64,000 bases of DNA from DAOUAT01 sp964551735 (GCA_964551735.1 CAZKEF010000002.1:272994-336993); one strand, 5' to 3'. Shown: positions 8,601-18,303, numbered from the stretch's first letter. Notes: generated by a model not told the origin, from the letters alone. Program-made: numbers and translations.

Positions 8601-9464
8601 TTAGGCTTCATCGCCTTCCGCTTCCCATTCCTCGTCGTCCTCATAATCCGGATACTGCTGGGGCGCCACGCCCACCTCTTCCACTAAGCGCGGGTACTCC
8701 ACGCCAGCATCCGCGTTCGGGTTAACCGCATGGACGCGCACTTTGAAACGCCATTCATCGCCATAGTCAAAGAGATACAAGAAGGTCTGGCCCTTTGTGA
8801 GGCTCAGATCGGCCAGGATTGTGGTCCGCACATCACCGGCAGGTGTATCATCAAACAGCATGGACCCCAGCAACTCATCCTGGAGTTCCTTGGGCGCGGT
8901 CATCAGGACCTGTTCGGCAAACTGATCCGGGGTCAAGGTGTTGAGCTTGTCCGCGTTGCGAAAGATCAGTTCCGCCATCGCGGGCGGCACGCCGGTCTGG
9001 GCCACCATAAGCTTGACGAGCTCAGCGCGCAGGGCGTCGTTGTCCTTCACCATGCCCAGCATTTGGTCGAACGACTCAGGCGCTGGCCCACCGCCCAGCG
9101 CAGCCGTCATCACCTGAAAGGCCTCGGGCCCAAGGACGTCCTCTTCATCCGTCAGATCCAGGTCTTCATCGAGCGCCTCTTCGCCCAGATCCTCATCGGC
9201 AGGTTCTTCGTCATCGAATTCCTCGCCGTCCAGATCATCCAGGTCTTCACCCCACGGATCAATACCTTCCGGCAGCATGTACTCCGTTGAAGCATCCCAT
9301 GCGCGGCCGCTCATGAAGAAGGAATACAGATGGTCGGCGTCAAAATCGAAGGCATCCTGAATCGCGAAATGGAGATCTTCCAACGTCTGATCGGCGGTCA
9401 GCTCGACCTTGCGCCAGACCCGGCCGGTGTTCGGAATGGAAACGTGAAAGGTGTAGGATTCCAT
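8601..9464 (-). CDS. plasmid pRiA4b ORF-3 family protein
   Basis: 287 residues, ATG 9464. The N-terminus (YTFHVSIPNTGRVWRKVELTA, then TLEDLHFAIQDAFDFDADHL) and C-terminus (FLYLFDYGDEWRFKVRVH, VGVAPQQYPDYEDDEEW) are the two halves of the PRiA4_ORF3 fold. A very acidic insert and a helical segment (about 70-205) separate the two halves. The family is widespread, sometimes as a passenger of insertion elements, and its function is not established. No transposase is adjacent. The gene ends next to the broken methyltransferase, consistent with a small rearrangement there. Confidence 0.8.
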   Translation of the reverse strand: MESYTFHVSIPNTGRVWRKVELTADQTLEDLHFAIQDAFDFDADHLYSFFMSGRAWDASTEYMLPEGIDPWGEDLDDLDGEEFDDEEPADEDLGEEALDEDLDLTDEEDVLGPEAFQVMTAALGGGPAPESFDQMLGMVKDNDALRAELVKLMVAQTGVPPAMAELIFRNADKLNTLTPDQFAEQVLMTAPKELQDELLGSMLFDDTPAGDVRTTILADLSLTKGQTFLYLFDYGDEWRFKVRVHAVNPNADAGVEYPRLVEEVGVAPQQYPDYEDDEEWEAEGDEA

Positions 9465-9592
9465 GAAATTGCTCCTCTCTCGATTGACGGCCAGCTTCGG
9501 CCGTGAAGGTTACGGTATATCGCGTCCAGTGTACACGGAAACGAAGCGGGAGGCAAAAGCACCACAGCACAAGCTTGCTTTGCTCTCACCTG

Positions 9593-9601
9593 TGGTACAA
9601 T
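9593..9601 (+). promoter_or_regulatory. extended -10 promoter element of the desaturase gene
   Basis: TG-G-TACAAT forms an extended -10 (TG at 9593-9594, TACAAT at 9596-9601). A weak -35-like TTGCTT lies at 9575-9580. It sits 36 bp before the desaturase ATG. Confidence 0.55.
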
Positions 9602-9637
9602 AGCTATAACAAACACAAATCCCGCCGGAGGCGCCCG

Positions 9638-10657
9638 ATGACCATATCCCCCGATCTCGAAACCCTGAACTGGCAGAAGCTGGTCAAGCCGTATGCCCGG
9701 CCCGACCTGCGCCAGGGCATCTGGCAGCTCGCCAACACGATGATCCCTTACCTGGCCCTGTGGGTGCTCATGCTGTGGAGCTTGCGCGTCTCCTACTGGC
9801 TGACCCTGGCACTGGCCCTGCCAACGGCCGGCTTCATGGTGCGCGCATTCATCATCTTCCACGACTGCTGTCATGGCTCTTTCTTCGCGTCGAAAAGGGC
9901 CAACGAGGTCGTAGGGATGTTGTTGGGCATCCTGACAATGACGCCGTTCTACCAATGGCGGCACGATCACGCCATCCATCACGCCACAGCCGGTAACCTG
10001 GACAAACGGGACGTGGGCGACGTGCCGACGATGACCGTGCAGGAGTACCTGGCCGCGCCGTGGTGGCGCAAGGCAGTCTATCGAATCGTGCGCAGCCCGT
10101 GGATCCTGTTCACCGTCGGCGCCACGATTATGTTCGCGATCATCCACCGCATACCGCCCGCACATGCGGACAGGCGCGAACGCTGGAGCGTGATCTACAC
10201 AGATCTGGCGTTGGCGGCGCTGGTGGCCGGTATGGGGCTGCTGGTCGGGTTCAAAGAGTATTTCCTGGTGTCGGCGCCGATCCTGGTCATCGGCTGCACG
10301 GCCGGGGTGTGGCTGTTCTACGTCCAGCACCAGTTCGAAGGGGTCTACTGGGAGCACAAAGAGCGCTGGAGCTTCGTCAGGGCCGGCATGCAAGGAAGCT
10401 CGTTCTACAAGCTGCCCATGATCCTGCAATGGTTCACCGGCAATATCGGGTTTCACCACATCCATCATCTCAGCCCAAAGGTTCCCAACTATCACCTGCC
10501 GAGCTGCTACCGGGAAAACCTGCCGTTTCACATCAAGCCCTTGACGGTGTTGGAAAGCCTGAAGACGGTGCGGCTGCACCTGATTGACGACGCCACAAGG
10601 CGGCTGGTGGGCTGGGATGCCCTGCGCCGTCACCGCCAATCCGCACAGATAGGCTGA
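9638..10657 (+). CDS. membrane fatty acid desaturase
   Basis: 339 residues. ATG 9638 follows GGAGG at 9627-9631. The three histidine clusters of acyl-lipid desaturases are present: HDCCH at 75-79, HDHAIHH at 109-115 and HHIHH at 273-277. They lie between two pairs of hydrophobic segments, and together they should ligate the di-iron centre. The enzyme probably introduces double bonds into membrane lipid acyl chains using O2 and a ferredoxin-type donor, adjusting fluidity. The regiospecificity (delta-9, -12 or -15) cannot be read from the sequence. It appears monocistronic with its own promoter. Confidence 0.9.
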   Translation: MTISPDLETLNWQKLVKPYARPDLRQGIWQLANTMIPYLALWVLMLWSLRVSYWLTLALALPTAGFMVRAFIIFHDCCHGSFFASKRANEVVGMLLGILTMTPFYQWRHDHAIHHATAGNLDKRDVGDVPTMTVQEYLAAPWWRKAVYRIVRSPWILFTVGATIMFAIIHRIPPAHADRRERWSVIYTDLALAALVAGMGLLVGFKEYFLVSAPILVIGCTAGVWLFYVQHQFEGVYWEHKERWSFVRAGMQGSSFYKLPMILQWFTGNIGFHHIHHLSPKVPNYHLPSCYRENLPFHIKPLTVLESLKTVRLHLIDDATRRLVGWDALRRHRQSAQIG

Positions 10658-10720
10658 GCAGGATAGATGACGCAGCGTCAGGGAGTAGACAAGGAATTAG
10701 CTCCAGCCAATTGCAGTTAT

Positions 10721-10750
10721 TTGACAGGCGGTTACCCCGTCAGGTAGACT
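10721..10750 (+). promoter_or_regulatory. sigma-70-type promoter of the tandem DarA gene
   Basis: A perfect -35 TTGACA (10721-10726) and -10 TAGACT (10745-10750) are separated by 18 bp, 44 bp ahead of the start codon. Confidence 0.6.
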
Positions 10751-10793
10751 TACCTCCCGCAAAAAAGAATCAGGGTTTAGGAAAGGGACCGCT

Positions 10794-11483
10794 ATGCAGC
10801 TGCTGCTTGCCATCGTTCAAAGCGAAGACGCAGATAGGCTCTGTGGCCGGTTGAACGCTGCCGGGTTCGAGCTGACGCGACTGCCCAGCGTCGGGGGGTT
10901 CCTGTCACGGGGCAACGTGACTGTGTTGATCGGCCTCGAGCCCGTTCAGATCCCACCTGTGCTCGAGATAATCCGGAAAACGTGCCGCACCCGGCGCCGC
11001 TACATCAACCCCGCGGTGACCGGCACCGAGCCGGCCCACATGACCCTGGCCGCGCCCGCCATCCCTCTGGAGGTACAGGTGGGCGGTGCAACGGTGTTCA
11101 AGTTCCCCATGCTGCGGTTCGAACGGCTGCATGCAGAACAAACGCCGCCAACGTCGGCTCAGCCGACCACTATTCCAGCCCAAGGAGCCCCAAAAATGAA
11201 CCTGGTGCTCGCCATCGTACACAACGACGACGCGGATGCCGTGACCCGCGCCCTCCTGGCGGCCGGGCGCCGGGTCACGCGCATCAACACTGCCGGCGGC
11301 TTCCTGCGCCGCGGCAACGTCACCCTGCTGATCGGCGTCGAGCCGGCCGAAGTTGACGCCGTGCTTGAAACCATCCGCCAGAACTGCCAGCCGCGCACCG
11401 AGGCGGCCGGACGCGGGGATCAGGTCGCCACGGCCGGCGCGACCGCGTTTGTGCTGGAAGCAAGCAGCTTCTTACATATCTAG
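10794..11483 (+). CDS. tandem PII-like cyclic-di-AMP receptor (DarA-type) protein
   Basis: 229 residues containing two copies of the DarA/CdAMP_rec fold. Copy 1 has [36 protein letters not shown]; copy 2 has [36 protein letters not shown]. The T/S-x-GGFLxxGN loop is the nucleotide-binding signature of the family, whose members are normally ~110-residue trimers that bind c-di-AMP. ATG 11196 at the start of copy 2 is preceded by AAGGAG at a spacing of 8, so copy 2 may also be made on its own. The main start 10794 follows AGGAAAGGGA. The stop codon overlaps that of the convergent nadE. Confidence 0.8.
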   Translation: MQLLLAIVQSEDADRLCGRLNAAGFELTRLPSVGGFLSRGNVTVLIGLEPVQIPPVLEIIRKTCRTRRRYINPAVTGTEPAHMTLAAPAIPLEVQVGGATVFKFPMLRFERLHAEQTPPTSAQPTTIPAQGAPKMNLVLAIVHNDDADAVTRALLAAGRRVTRINTAGGFLRRGNVTLLIGVEPAEVDAVLETIRQNCQPRTEAAGRGDQVATAGATAFVLEASSFLHI

Positions 11484-13444
11484 AGGCTCTCCACCTCCGC
11501 CAACCACGCCGCGGCGCTGGCATCCGACGGCATCCGCCAGTCGCCGCGTGGGGAAAGCGCCACCGACCCCACCTTGGGTCCATCTGGCATGGCTGAACGC
11601 TTGTACTGCTGGCTGAAGAAGCGGCGGTAGAACACGCGCAGCCAGCGGACTATCACCTCGGTTGGATACTCATTGGCAAAGGCCTGCTGCGCCAGCGCGT
11701 AGACCTTGCGCGGGGCGAACTGAAAGCGGACAGTGTAATACAGGAAGAAATCGTGTAGCTCGTAAGGGCCGATGGCCTCCTCGGTCTTCTGCGCCAGCTC
11801 ACCGCCCTCGCTCAGCGGCAGCAGCTCAGGGCTGATGGGCGTGACAACGATATCATGGAGCACGCTTGCGGCCTCCCCTGAAAACTCGGCGTCGGCCGCC
11901 CACGCCACCAGGTAACGCACCAGCGTCTTCGGCACCCCTGCGTTGACGTGATACATGGACATGTGGTCGCCGTTATACGTCGCCCAGCCCAGCGCCAGCT
12001 CCGATAGATCTCCGGTGCCAACCACAAACCCGCCCACCTGGTTGCCCACGTCCATCAGGATCTGCGTCCGCTCGCGGGCCTGGGCGTTCTCATACGTTAT
12101 GTCGTGTACGTTCTCATCGTGACCGATGTCCCGAAAGTGGCCGCGCACCGCATCCGCGATGGGGATGACGCGCAGTGTAACCCCCAGCAGCTCGGCCAGG
12201 CGCTCAGCGTTGCTCCGAGTGCGCGGGGTGGTGCCGAAGCCGGGCATGGTGATCGCGACGATACCGGCGCGCGGCAGGCCCACCAGGTCGAACGCTCTGG
12301 CCGTCACCAGCAGCGCCAGCGTGGAATCGAGCCCACCCGAGACGCCAATGACCGCAGTTCGGCTGCCGGTATGCTGCAGCCGGCGGGCCAGGCCGGTCGC
12401 CTGGATCGTAAAGATCTCCTGGCAGTGCTGGGCGCGCCGCGCCTCGTCGGCCGGCACAAATGGGGTTTGCGAGAGGCCCGGCCGCAGCAGATCCGCTATC
12501 TCGACCGCACGCGCGGCGCCGGGCAGGGTGAAGCGAATGGTTCGCATGGGAGGTGTGATGGCCGCGGCCTGGCCGAACGCGCTGTTCTTGATACGCTCTA
12601 ACGCCAGGCGGTTCACGTCAACATCGGCCAAGGCCATCACGGTGTCGAATCGAAAACGCTCGGTCTCAGCGAGGATGACGCCGTTTTCGGCGACCAACGA
12701 GTGGCCGGCCCACACGATGTCGGTGGTGGATTCAGTAGCGCCCGCGCCCGCGTACAGGTAGGCGGCCAAGCAGCGGGCAGACTGCTGGCGCACCAGATCG
12801 CGGCGATACTCGACCTTGCCCAGCAGCTCGTTGCTGGCCGAGCCGTTGAGCAGCACCGTGGCGCCGGCCAGCGCCAGCTCGCCGCTGGGCGGGTTCACGG
12901 CCCACAAGTCCTCACACACCTCGATGCCCGCCACGAGATCAGGCAAGTTCTCGGCAGCGAACAGCAGATCCGTGCCAATAGGTGTCTCGGCGCCATCCAG
13001 CACGACCTCATCCACGGGGCACAGCCGGCCGGAGGTGAACCAGCGGGCCTCGTAGAACTCGTTGGTGCTGGGCAGGTACGTCTTGGGCACCAGGCCGAGG
13101 ACCCGGCCGCCCGCAACAAACGCGGCGCAGTTGAACAGCCGGCCATCCACGGCCAGCGGCAGGCCCACGACTGCGGCGATATCGGCCTCGGTTGCGGCCT
13201 GGGCCACGGACGCCAGCGCGGCCCGCGCGCGCTCCAGCAGCAACGACTGAAAGAACAGGTCGCCGCAGGAATAGCCAGTGAGGCAGAGTTCCGGGAACAG
13301 CGCCAGGCGGCAGCCGCGCGCGGCCACTTCACGCAGCGCGGCGGCAATGGCCTGCACGTTGAAATGGATATCAGCGACGCGCAGCTCCGGGCTGACGACC
13401 GCGACGCGGGCAAAGCCGAGGGAAGCAGAGGTGATCGGTTGCAT
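11480..13444 (-). CDS. nadE: glutamine-dependent NAD(+) synthetase
   Basis: 654 residues, the length expected for the two-domain enzyme. The N-terminal nitrilase-type glutaminase (about 10-290) shows [18 protein letters not shown] with the catalytic Glu, a Lys in [13 protein letters not shown] and the nucleophile Cys in IEVCEDLW. The C-terminal synthetase (about 320-620) has the ATP-pyrophosphatase P-loop [13 protein letters not shown] and the NAD-site region [12 protein letters not shown]. It amidates deamido-NAD using ammonia channelled from glutamine, the last step of NAD biosynthesis. ATG 13444 is preferred because GGAG precedes it. It is cytoplasmic and probably monocistronic. Confidence 0.95.
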   Translation of the reverse strand: MQPITSASLGFARVAVVSPELRVADIHFNVQAIAAALREVAARGCRLALFPELCLTGYSCGDLFFQSLLLERARAALASVAQAATEADIAAVVGLPLAVDGRLFNCAAFVAGGRVLGLVPKTYLPSTNEFYEARWFTSGRLCPVDEVVLDGAETPIGTDLLFAAENLPDLVAGIEVCEDLWAVNPPSGELALAGATVLLNGSASNELLGKVEYRRDLVRQQSARCLAAYLYAGAGATESTTDIVWAGHSLVAENGVILAETERFRFDTVMALADVDVNRLALERIKNSAFGQAAAITPPMRTIRFTLPGAARAVEIADLLRPGLSQTPFVPADEARRAQHCQEIFTIQATGLARRLQHTGSRTAVIGVSGGLDSTLALLVTARAFDLVGLPRAGIVAITMPGFGTTPRTRSNAERLAELLGVTLRVIPIADAVRGHFRDIGHDENVHDITYENAQARERTQILMDVGNQVGGFVVGTGDLSELALGWATYNGDHMSMYHVNAGVPKTLVRYLVAWAADAEFSGEAASVLHDIVVTPISPELLPLSEGGELAQKTEEAIGPYELHDFFLYYTVRFQFAPRKVYALAQQAFANEYPTEVIVRWLRVFYRRFFSQQYKRSAMPDGPKVGSVALSPRGDWRMPSDASAAAWLAEVESL

Positions 13445-13594
13445 AGTGAACTCCATGAGCGCGTTCAGGGATTGAAATCCCTGCCTGTAAGTGAGAAGCA
13501 CCCGTCCCACAGGGACTTCCTTCGGCCGCCGGCGCTGCTACGAACCCGCCACCCAGGCCTTGCGGGGCCTTTCACGTTGAGGGGTGGTTTCCAA

Positions 13595-14635
13595 CTACTG
13601 AACCCGCTCAACATACGCGCCGCCCCCTGTGTTGATCTGCCGGCCGATCTTGTCGCCCAGCACCAGGTCACCGCCGACGCGCACATCCCGCCCCGCCTGC
13701 ACGCCACGGCCGCCAAGAGTCTGGCTGACGGCCGGCCCGACTGCGGGCAGCGGCGCCAGCGGATCCGGCGGCGTCACCCCCTTGCTGACCCCCTGGCCGC
13801 CGAGCAGCAGCGCCACCGGGAAGTTGTCGCCGCTCACCTGGAAGTCCGGCTGCTGTTCCTGGCTCCAATCCGCCCGCGCGCTGACTGGCACCCGGCGCGC
13901 AACGTGGCCCATCACGTCCGAGACCAGCACCTCCGTCGCGCCCGCCGCGGGCCCCGCATGCCCGGTCAGCGCCTCAATCAGGTGGTAGGTGAAGATGCTC
14001 ATCGCCCCATCGCGGCGCAGGTAGGAGGACCGCGCGCCCTGGGACGCGCTGAGCACCGCGCGGCCCGCGCCCTGGCTCAGCGCCTCCAGCTCCTTCGCGC
14101 CGGGCGCTACCCCTTTATGACCCCCCATCAGCAGTGCGGGCGGGAGCGCGACGCCGGCGAAGCCGCCCGCGTCCTTGACGCCCATACCGGCCGCGTGGCA
14201 GCAGTCCAGCAGAACCAGCAGCCGCCGCGGGGCCAGATCGGCCACGGCCGCAGCGAAATCGGCCGCGGCCAGCGCGCTGGCCGGCGCCGGCAGGCCGCCC
14301 GCCCCCTCCCGCGCGTCGTAAGGCAGCAGGTAATAGGCGTCATCCCCGCGGCGCCAGCCATGACCGCTGTAGTAGATCACGGCCGTGGCGTTTCCGCCCG
14401 CGTCCGCTTGGAGCCGCTCGGCCAGCCAGGCCAGGCCGTCCAGGATGCCCGCCCGCGTGCCGGCCGCGCCGGTGACGGTCATGATGTTGACGGCCGGGTA
14501 GCCGCAGCGGTCGGGATGCGCCAGCACGCCGGCCACCGCCGCGATATCCTTGCCGACCGCCGGCAGCGCCCAGCGGTCAACCTGGTTGGCGTCCACGCCG
14601 ATGAGCAGCGCGTAGCCGTGGGGGAATATTGTCAT
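13595..14635 (-). CDS. caspase-like (C14) protease with C-terminal Gly/Asp-rich adaptor repeat
   Basis: 346 residues; ATG 14635 follows GGAG. The N-terminal ~280 residues are a caspase/metacaspase-type peptidase. The catalytic His is H92 in YYSGHGW and the catalytic Cys is C146 in LLDCCHAAG, with substrate-pocket strands such as AVLSASQGARSSY. The last ~45 residues carry GRGVQAGRDV, GDLVLGDKIGRQ and INTGGGAYV, the repeat also found in the neighbouring membrane protein and both NACHT proteins. It lies downstream of the VR1 receptor on the same strand. I infer an effector protease recruited and activated through the shared repeat. Caspase effectors of bacterial NACHT conflict systems are known in principle. 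Confidence 0.88.
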   Translation of the reverse strand: MTIFPHGYALLIGVDANQVDRWALPAVGKDIAAVAGVLAHPDRCGYPAVNIMTVTGAAGTRAGILDGLAWLAERLQADAGGNATAVIYYSGHGWRRGDDAYYLLPYDAREGAGGLPAPASALAAADFAAAVADLAPRRLLVLLDCCHAAGMGVKDAGGFAGVALPPALLMGGHKGVAPGAKELEALSQGAGRAVLSASQGARSSYLRRDGAMSIFTYHLIEALTGHAGPAAGATEVLVSDVMGHVARRVPVSARADWSQEQQPDFQVSGDNFPVALLLGGQGVSKGVTPPDPLAPLPAVGPAVSQTLGGRGVQAGRDVRVGGDLVLGDKIGRQINTGGGAYVERVQ

Positions 14636-14784
14636 GGCCTGCTCCTTATCTCGTAATCGCTTCCGGCCAGTCTGCGACCGGCGACAGCGAATGCCGGCGC
14701 ACGAAGTCCTGGATCACGAAGACGCTGGTGGCGCGCCCTTCGTGATCTTCGCGATCCAAACACCCGCGCGCCACACCCCGCGCA

Positions 14785-14813
14785 CTGGGGAAGGGGCGTA
14801 GCCCCTTCCCCAG
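14785..14813 (-). repeat. 13-bp-stem hairpin downstream of VR1
   Basis: CTGGGGAAGGGGC (14785-14797) and its complement GCCCCTTCCCCAG (14801-14813) enclose a 3-nt loop. A near-identical hairpin lies downstream of VR2 at 20276-20306, and the ~70 bp between hairpin and VR are also similar. No T-run follows, so it does not look like an ordinary terminator. In the model Bordetella phage DGR a hairpin/cruciform just after the VR is needed for efficient homing; this may be an analogue, although it lies farther away. Confidence 0.6.
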
Positions 14814-14877
14814 ACCCCATCCCCCAGAACGCCAGCAACCAGCATGCCGCAGAAACCAGAAACGCAGAAACCAGAAG

Positions 14878-17706
14878 TCATAGGGACACAACCACCCGCA
14901 AACCGACATCGCCGTCGAAGTCGACGGGTACGTCCCCGTCACGGACAGCGCAGCGGGCGAGCCACTCATTGCCGCCCCAGGAACCGCCACGCACCACGCG
15001 CGGGCCTTCGGCTTCTGGGTTGTTACGACCATCATCCGCCCGGTAGGGATAGGACTGATACACGCTGCCCGTCCACTCCCAGACGTTGCCGCCCAGATCG
15101 TGCAGACCTTCCGGCGTTGCGCCATCGGGATAGGCGCCGACCGGGCTGGGGCGCAACACGTGGCCTTCCCAGGTATTGGCCCGGCTGGCGTCCCAACGAC
15201 TGCCCCAGGGGTAAACCCAAGACCGCCCCAGCCGCGCTGCGCGCTCCCACTCGGCTTCGGTGGGCAACCGCACATGCCCAGCAGATGCTGGCCGCCCGCC
15301 AGGGACGTCCCGCATCTGCTCCGTCAGCCATGCACAATAAGCGTTTGCTTCATACCAATTAACCCCCACTACAGGCTGAGATAGGCCCTTGAACCGTTCA
15401 TCCTCCCAAAAAGCAGGCCGATCGCGCGGCCGGTCAGCATACTGCTTGGCTGCCCATTCCTGGACTTCAGCTTCTTCCATCTGAAGCAGTTCCTCCCAAG
15501 CTGCAATTGCCTGCGGACTCCAACCTGCTTGCTTGAGCTGTTGTAACTGCCTGGGATTTGCCCGCAAAGCGCGCCAGATGTCCATGATCTGCCCCACAGC
15601 GCCGCTGTCACTGATCTCCCCCCGCAACCAGGCGCGCGCCGCGGCCGTGCGCCACCACCCTTCCTGCCGGTAACCGCCGGCCGCCACGAAGCAGGCGTAC
15701 TCGGCGTTGGTCACCGGGTACTGGCCGATGGCGAACTCGGCGACTTCGACGGCGTGACGAGGGAGCGCGTTTCGGGCTGAATACTTGCGCAAGCCCAACC
15801 GCCACACCTCCCAGCGGCTTGACCCCATCTGCACCGTGCCGGCCGGGATGCGCACCAGCGGCGGCAACAGCACCCGCTGGCCGTTCACCGTCACTGCTCG
15901 AAAGCGCGGATCACCCAGCCGGCCCAACACGTCACCGGCCGCCAGCCGCGCGCGCAGATGCACCCGGCGGCTGCCCAGTTCGGACAGCAGGTCCGCTTGC
16001 ACGGCCGCCACCACTGCATCCGGCCGCTCGATGCCCGATTCCACCAGGCAGCGCGCCGCCAGCACCGGGTTAGCCAGCCGGATCGCTTTCAGCAACGCAT
16101 CGGGCGTCGGCGTCAGGCCGGCGGCCAGGATCGTCGGCTCCTCCCAGCCGGTGGCGGGCGGCGGCGGCAGCGGCTCGGAGTCGCTCAAAGGGCCCGTGGC
16201 CGGCATCTCGCCCACCGTGCGCGGCGCCCGCCAGCGACCCGACAAGTCCTCACCGGCTCTTAAACGGCTCAGCAGCGCGCGCGCGGCGAAATATTCCTGC
16301 AATTGATGATGGTAGAAGCGCACCCGTTCGGTCTCACCGGCAGCCAGTTCAGTGTCCAGCAACGTCGCGGATAGCCCCAGGCGCAAAGTCGTCGCGGGCG
16401 GTATCTCAACGGGGCCATCCTGGCCGGCGACTTGCGACGGGATCAATTGTAAAAGCTCGGGCCGGGGCAACCGTGTCCCCTGGCCCAGGGGCTGCAGCGC
16501 CTCGGCCAGCGCGGCCAGCGCAGCCCTCAGCGGCTCGTCGCCCGGCCAGTCCGCGTGCCCACGATCGGCCTCCCGGCCCAGCAGGTAGCCCACAAACTCA
16601 TCGAACAGTTGGGCAGGATTCTCCGGCCAGGCGTCGGTGCGCGCGACGATGAAGCAGAGCATATTGAGGTAATAGGGGTTGCGCACCAGTTCCAGCAAAG
16701 TCGTGCCCGCCAATCGGATCCAGGCTTCGGCCGCGCGTGTTGGCGTCAGATACTTGCCCAGGAACGCCTGCACCCGGCCATCATCCAGCCGCTCGATCTC
16801 GACCTGAGGCAGCCCCAGCGGTTCGCCGTAGTCCCGGCTGCGGCAGGTGAAGACCCACCGGTTGCCCGGCCAGTCACCGACGAAGCGCCGCCAGGCGCCC
16901 ACTTTGTCCCGGTAGTCGCGGTCGCTCTCGAAGGGCATCTCGTTGAGCGCGTCGCACAGCAGCAGCAGCTCCCCCTGACGCAGGTGTTCCGTGATGTCGC
17001 CGGGTCCAAGATACTGCTGCCAGGTCGCTTTCAAGAACGCCTGGGGCGCAGCATAGCCCCGATAGTCCGCTAAGGGCAGCAACAGCGGCAACTGACCCTG
17101 CCCGGTGGTCAAGCGTGTTTGGGCGGCATCCAGGGCCAGCTTATGTAGAGTGGTTGTCTTGCCCGCGCCGGGCTCGCCCAACAGCGCCAGCGCAGCATGG
17201 CGGGCCGTGGCTTCGGTGATGTCCGGCAGCCGGATGCGGCGCACCTGCCGACCGGCGCCTTCACCGCTGACCATCCACTCGGTGAATTCCGGCGGCACAT
17301 CGCCCCAGCCAGGCGGCAACTGAGCGGTGGTGAGGCTGCCGGCCAACGGCACAAACTGCCTGGCCCAACGGCTGTAACGCGGGTTGACCAGCAGCGCGGT
17401 CAAATAGGCGCGCTCGTTGGCCTGCCGCGCCGCGACCGGTAGTAAATCGCGCGCGGCTTGCTCAGAGAGAACGATCGCTGGCGCGTCCGGCACAGTCACC
17501 GTCAACCGCTGGTGCTGGGTATCGGCGCACAGTTTCGCCTTGCCGCCCGCCAGCATCTCGCGCAGGTGTGCCAGCACCAATTCTAGCTGCTCGCCGGTGT
17601 AGCCGCTGATCGCAATGATCTGGTCCCGGCCAATGAAGGTGCCGCCGCCGGTGCTCACATCTCCAGCGATGTAGGCTCCACCCTGTGTCTGCGTTGTATC
17701 AGGCAT
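14878..17706 (-). CDS. NACHT NTPase with DGR-diversified FGE-sulfatase C-terminal domain (variable protein 1)
   Basis: 942 residues from ATG 17706, with GGAGG 5 nt upstream; a TTG at 17718 is the other option. Residues 9-32 carry the adaptor repeat (GGAYIAGDVSTGGGTFIGRDQ). A helical region leads to a NACHT/STAND ATPase with Walker A GEPGAGKTT (177-185) and Walker B LLLLCDALNEM (247-257), then a helical arm with YHHQLQEYFAAR. From about 615 to the end is a formylglycine-generating-enzyme-like (C-type-lectin) fold: IPAGTVQMGS, QYPVTNAEYACF, RLPTEAEWERAARLG, GNVWEWTGS, RVVRGGSW. Residues 903-941 are the variable repeat. I infer a cytoplasmic sensor whose lectin-like tip is hypermutated by the DGR. 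Confidence 0.9.
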   Translation of the reverse strand: MPDTTQTQGGAYIAGDVSTGGGTFIGRDQIIAISGYTGEQLELVLAHLREMLAGGKAKLCADTQHQRLTVTVPDAPAIVLSEQAARDLLPVAARQANERAYLTALLVNPRYSRWARQFVPLAGSLTTAQLPPGWGDVPPEFTEWMVSGEGAGRQVRRIRLPDITEATARHAALALLGEPGAGKTTTLHKLALDAAQTRLTTGQGQLPLLLPLADYRGYAAPQAFLKATWQQYLGPGDITEHLRQGELLLLCDALNEMPFESDRDYRDKVGAWRRFVGDWPGNRWVFTCRSRDYGEPLGLPQVEIERLDDGRVQAFLGKYLTPTRAAEAWIRLAGTTLLELVRNPYYLNMLCFIVARTDAWPENPAQLFDEFVGYLLGREADRGHADWPGDEPLRAALAALAEALQPLGQGTRLPRPELLQLIPSQVAGQDGPVEIPPATTLRLGLSATLLDTELAAGETERVRFYHHQLQEYFAARALLSRLRAGEDLSGRWRAPRTVGEMPATGPLSDSEPLPPPPATGWEEPTILAAGLTPTPDALLKAIRLANPVLAARCLVESGIERPDAVVAAVQADLLSELGSRRVHLRARLAAGDVLGRLGDPRFRAVTVNGQRVLLPPLVRIPAGTVQMGSSRWEVWRLGLRKYSARNALPRHAVEVAEFAIGQYPVTNAEYACFVAAGGYRQEGWWRTAAARAWLRGEISDSGAVGQIMDIWRALRANPRQLQQLKQAGWSPQAIAAWEELLQMEEAEVQEWAAKQYADRPRDRPAFWEDERFKGLSQPVVGVNWYEANAYCAWLTEQMRDVPGGRPASAGHVRLPTEAEWERAARLGRSWVYPWGSRWDASRANTWEGHVLRPSPVGAYPDGATPEGLHDLGGNVWEWTGSVYQSYPYRADDGRNNPEAEGPRVVRGGSWGGNEWLARCAVRDGDVPVDFDGDVGLRVVVSL
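14884..15001 (-). repeat. DGR variable repeat 1 (VR1)
   Basis: This 118-bp segment matches the template repeat at 18410-18527 except at 16 positions. All 16 are adenines in the TR coding strand (thymines on the plus strand). It ends three bases before the stop codon region. The encoded motif after RGGSW reads GGNEWLARCAVRDGDV, where the TR encodes NNNERNARCAVRNRNV. The invariant 3' part (coding sense GGTTTGCGGGTGGTTGTGTC) would act as the initiation-of-homing site. Confidence 0.92.
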
Positions 17707-17744
17707 CACTGCCTCCAAAGTGGTTCCAGTAAGGGGTCGTTGGT

Positions 17745-18176
17745 TCAGCGGAGCTGGTCCTTGCCCACAAAGTCGCCGCCACCGGTATCCACGTTCCCCC
17801 CGATGTACGCGCCGCCGCCGGTGTTGACCTGCGTCCCGACGCTGTCCCCCAGCACCAGATCCCGCTCGACGTTCACATCACGAGCAGCCTGCACGCCCGT
17901 CCCGCGCAACGTCTGCTGTACTTCAGGTACATTTGGCGTCTGTCGCCGTTCCCTTTCCTGATGAGCCGCCGCCTTCCGCCGGCCGGTCAGGTAGCTGAAC
18001 AGGGCCACGCCCGCGACCCCCAACCACAGCACGATCTGCGCCGCGGCCTGCAGGCCCTGGATCAGCTCGCTGTTCGCGCCGACGAAGGTCAGCAGCGGCG
18101 GCAGCCAGGCGCGCACGGTCAGCGCCAGGACGGCGAGCAGGAGGAGGAGCGGGATGAGCAGGAGCCAGCGTTTCAT
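17745..18176 (-). CDS. small two-helix membrane protein with C-terminal adaptor repeat
   Basis: 143 residues; ATG 18176 follows AAGGAG at a spacing of 8. Two hydrophobic segments (about 5-27 and 40-63) are followed by a basic stretch (GRRKAAAHQERERR). The C-terminal ~50 residues hold both halves of the shared repeat: GTGVQAARDVNVERDLVLGD, then NTGGGAYIGGNVDTGGGDFV and GKDQLR. It lies 38 bp upstream of the VR1 NACHT gene, whose N-terminus carries the second half of the repeat. I infer a membrane anchor or pore-type partner that docks the NACHT protein and perhaps the caspase. No known family is recognised. Confidence 0.75.
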   Translation of the reverse strand: MKRWLLLIPLLLLLAVLALTVRAWLPPLLTFVGANSELIQGLQAAAQIVLWLGVAGVALFSYLTGRRKAAAHQERERRQTPNVPEVQQTLRGTGVQAARDVNVERDLVLGDSVGTQVNTGGGAYIGGNVDTGGGDFVGKDQLR

Positions 18177-18270
18177 GGGCGAACTCCTTGATGGGCTTGT
18201 CCCCGCGCCGCGCGGACGCGCCGACAGGACGCGGGGACGGTTCGATATTTGGCCGGCCGTCTATGCGACC

Positions 18271-18303
18271 AGACCTTCGAGGTTTGCGAAACCTCGAAGG
18301 TCT
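18271..18303. repeat. perfect palindrome, 15-bp arms, 3-nt loop
   Basis: Arms AGACCTTCGAGGTTT (18271-18285) and AAACCTCGAAGGTCT (18289-18303) flank GCG. It has the same architecture as the palindromes at 39139-39169 and 53959-53991, all with a GGTTT/AAACC-type core. It lies between the template repeat and the small membrane protein gene. Confidence 0.7.

Noticed and set aside
14785..14813. Rho-independent terminators formed by the GGGGAAGGGG hairpins after both VR genes
   Set aside because: No run of T follows either stem on the coding strand, and their conserved spacing from the VRs fits a DGR-related role better. Termination is not excluded.
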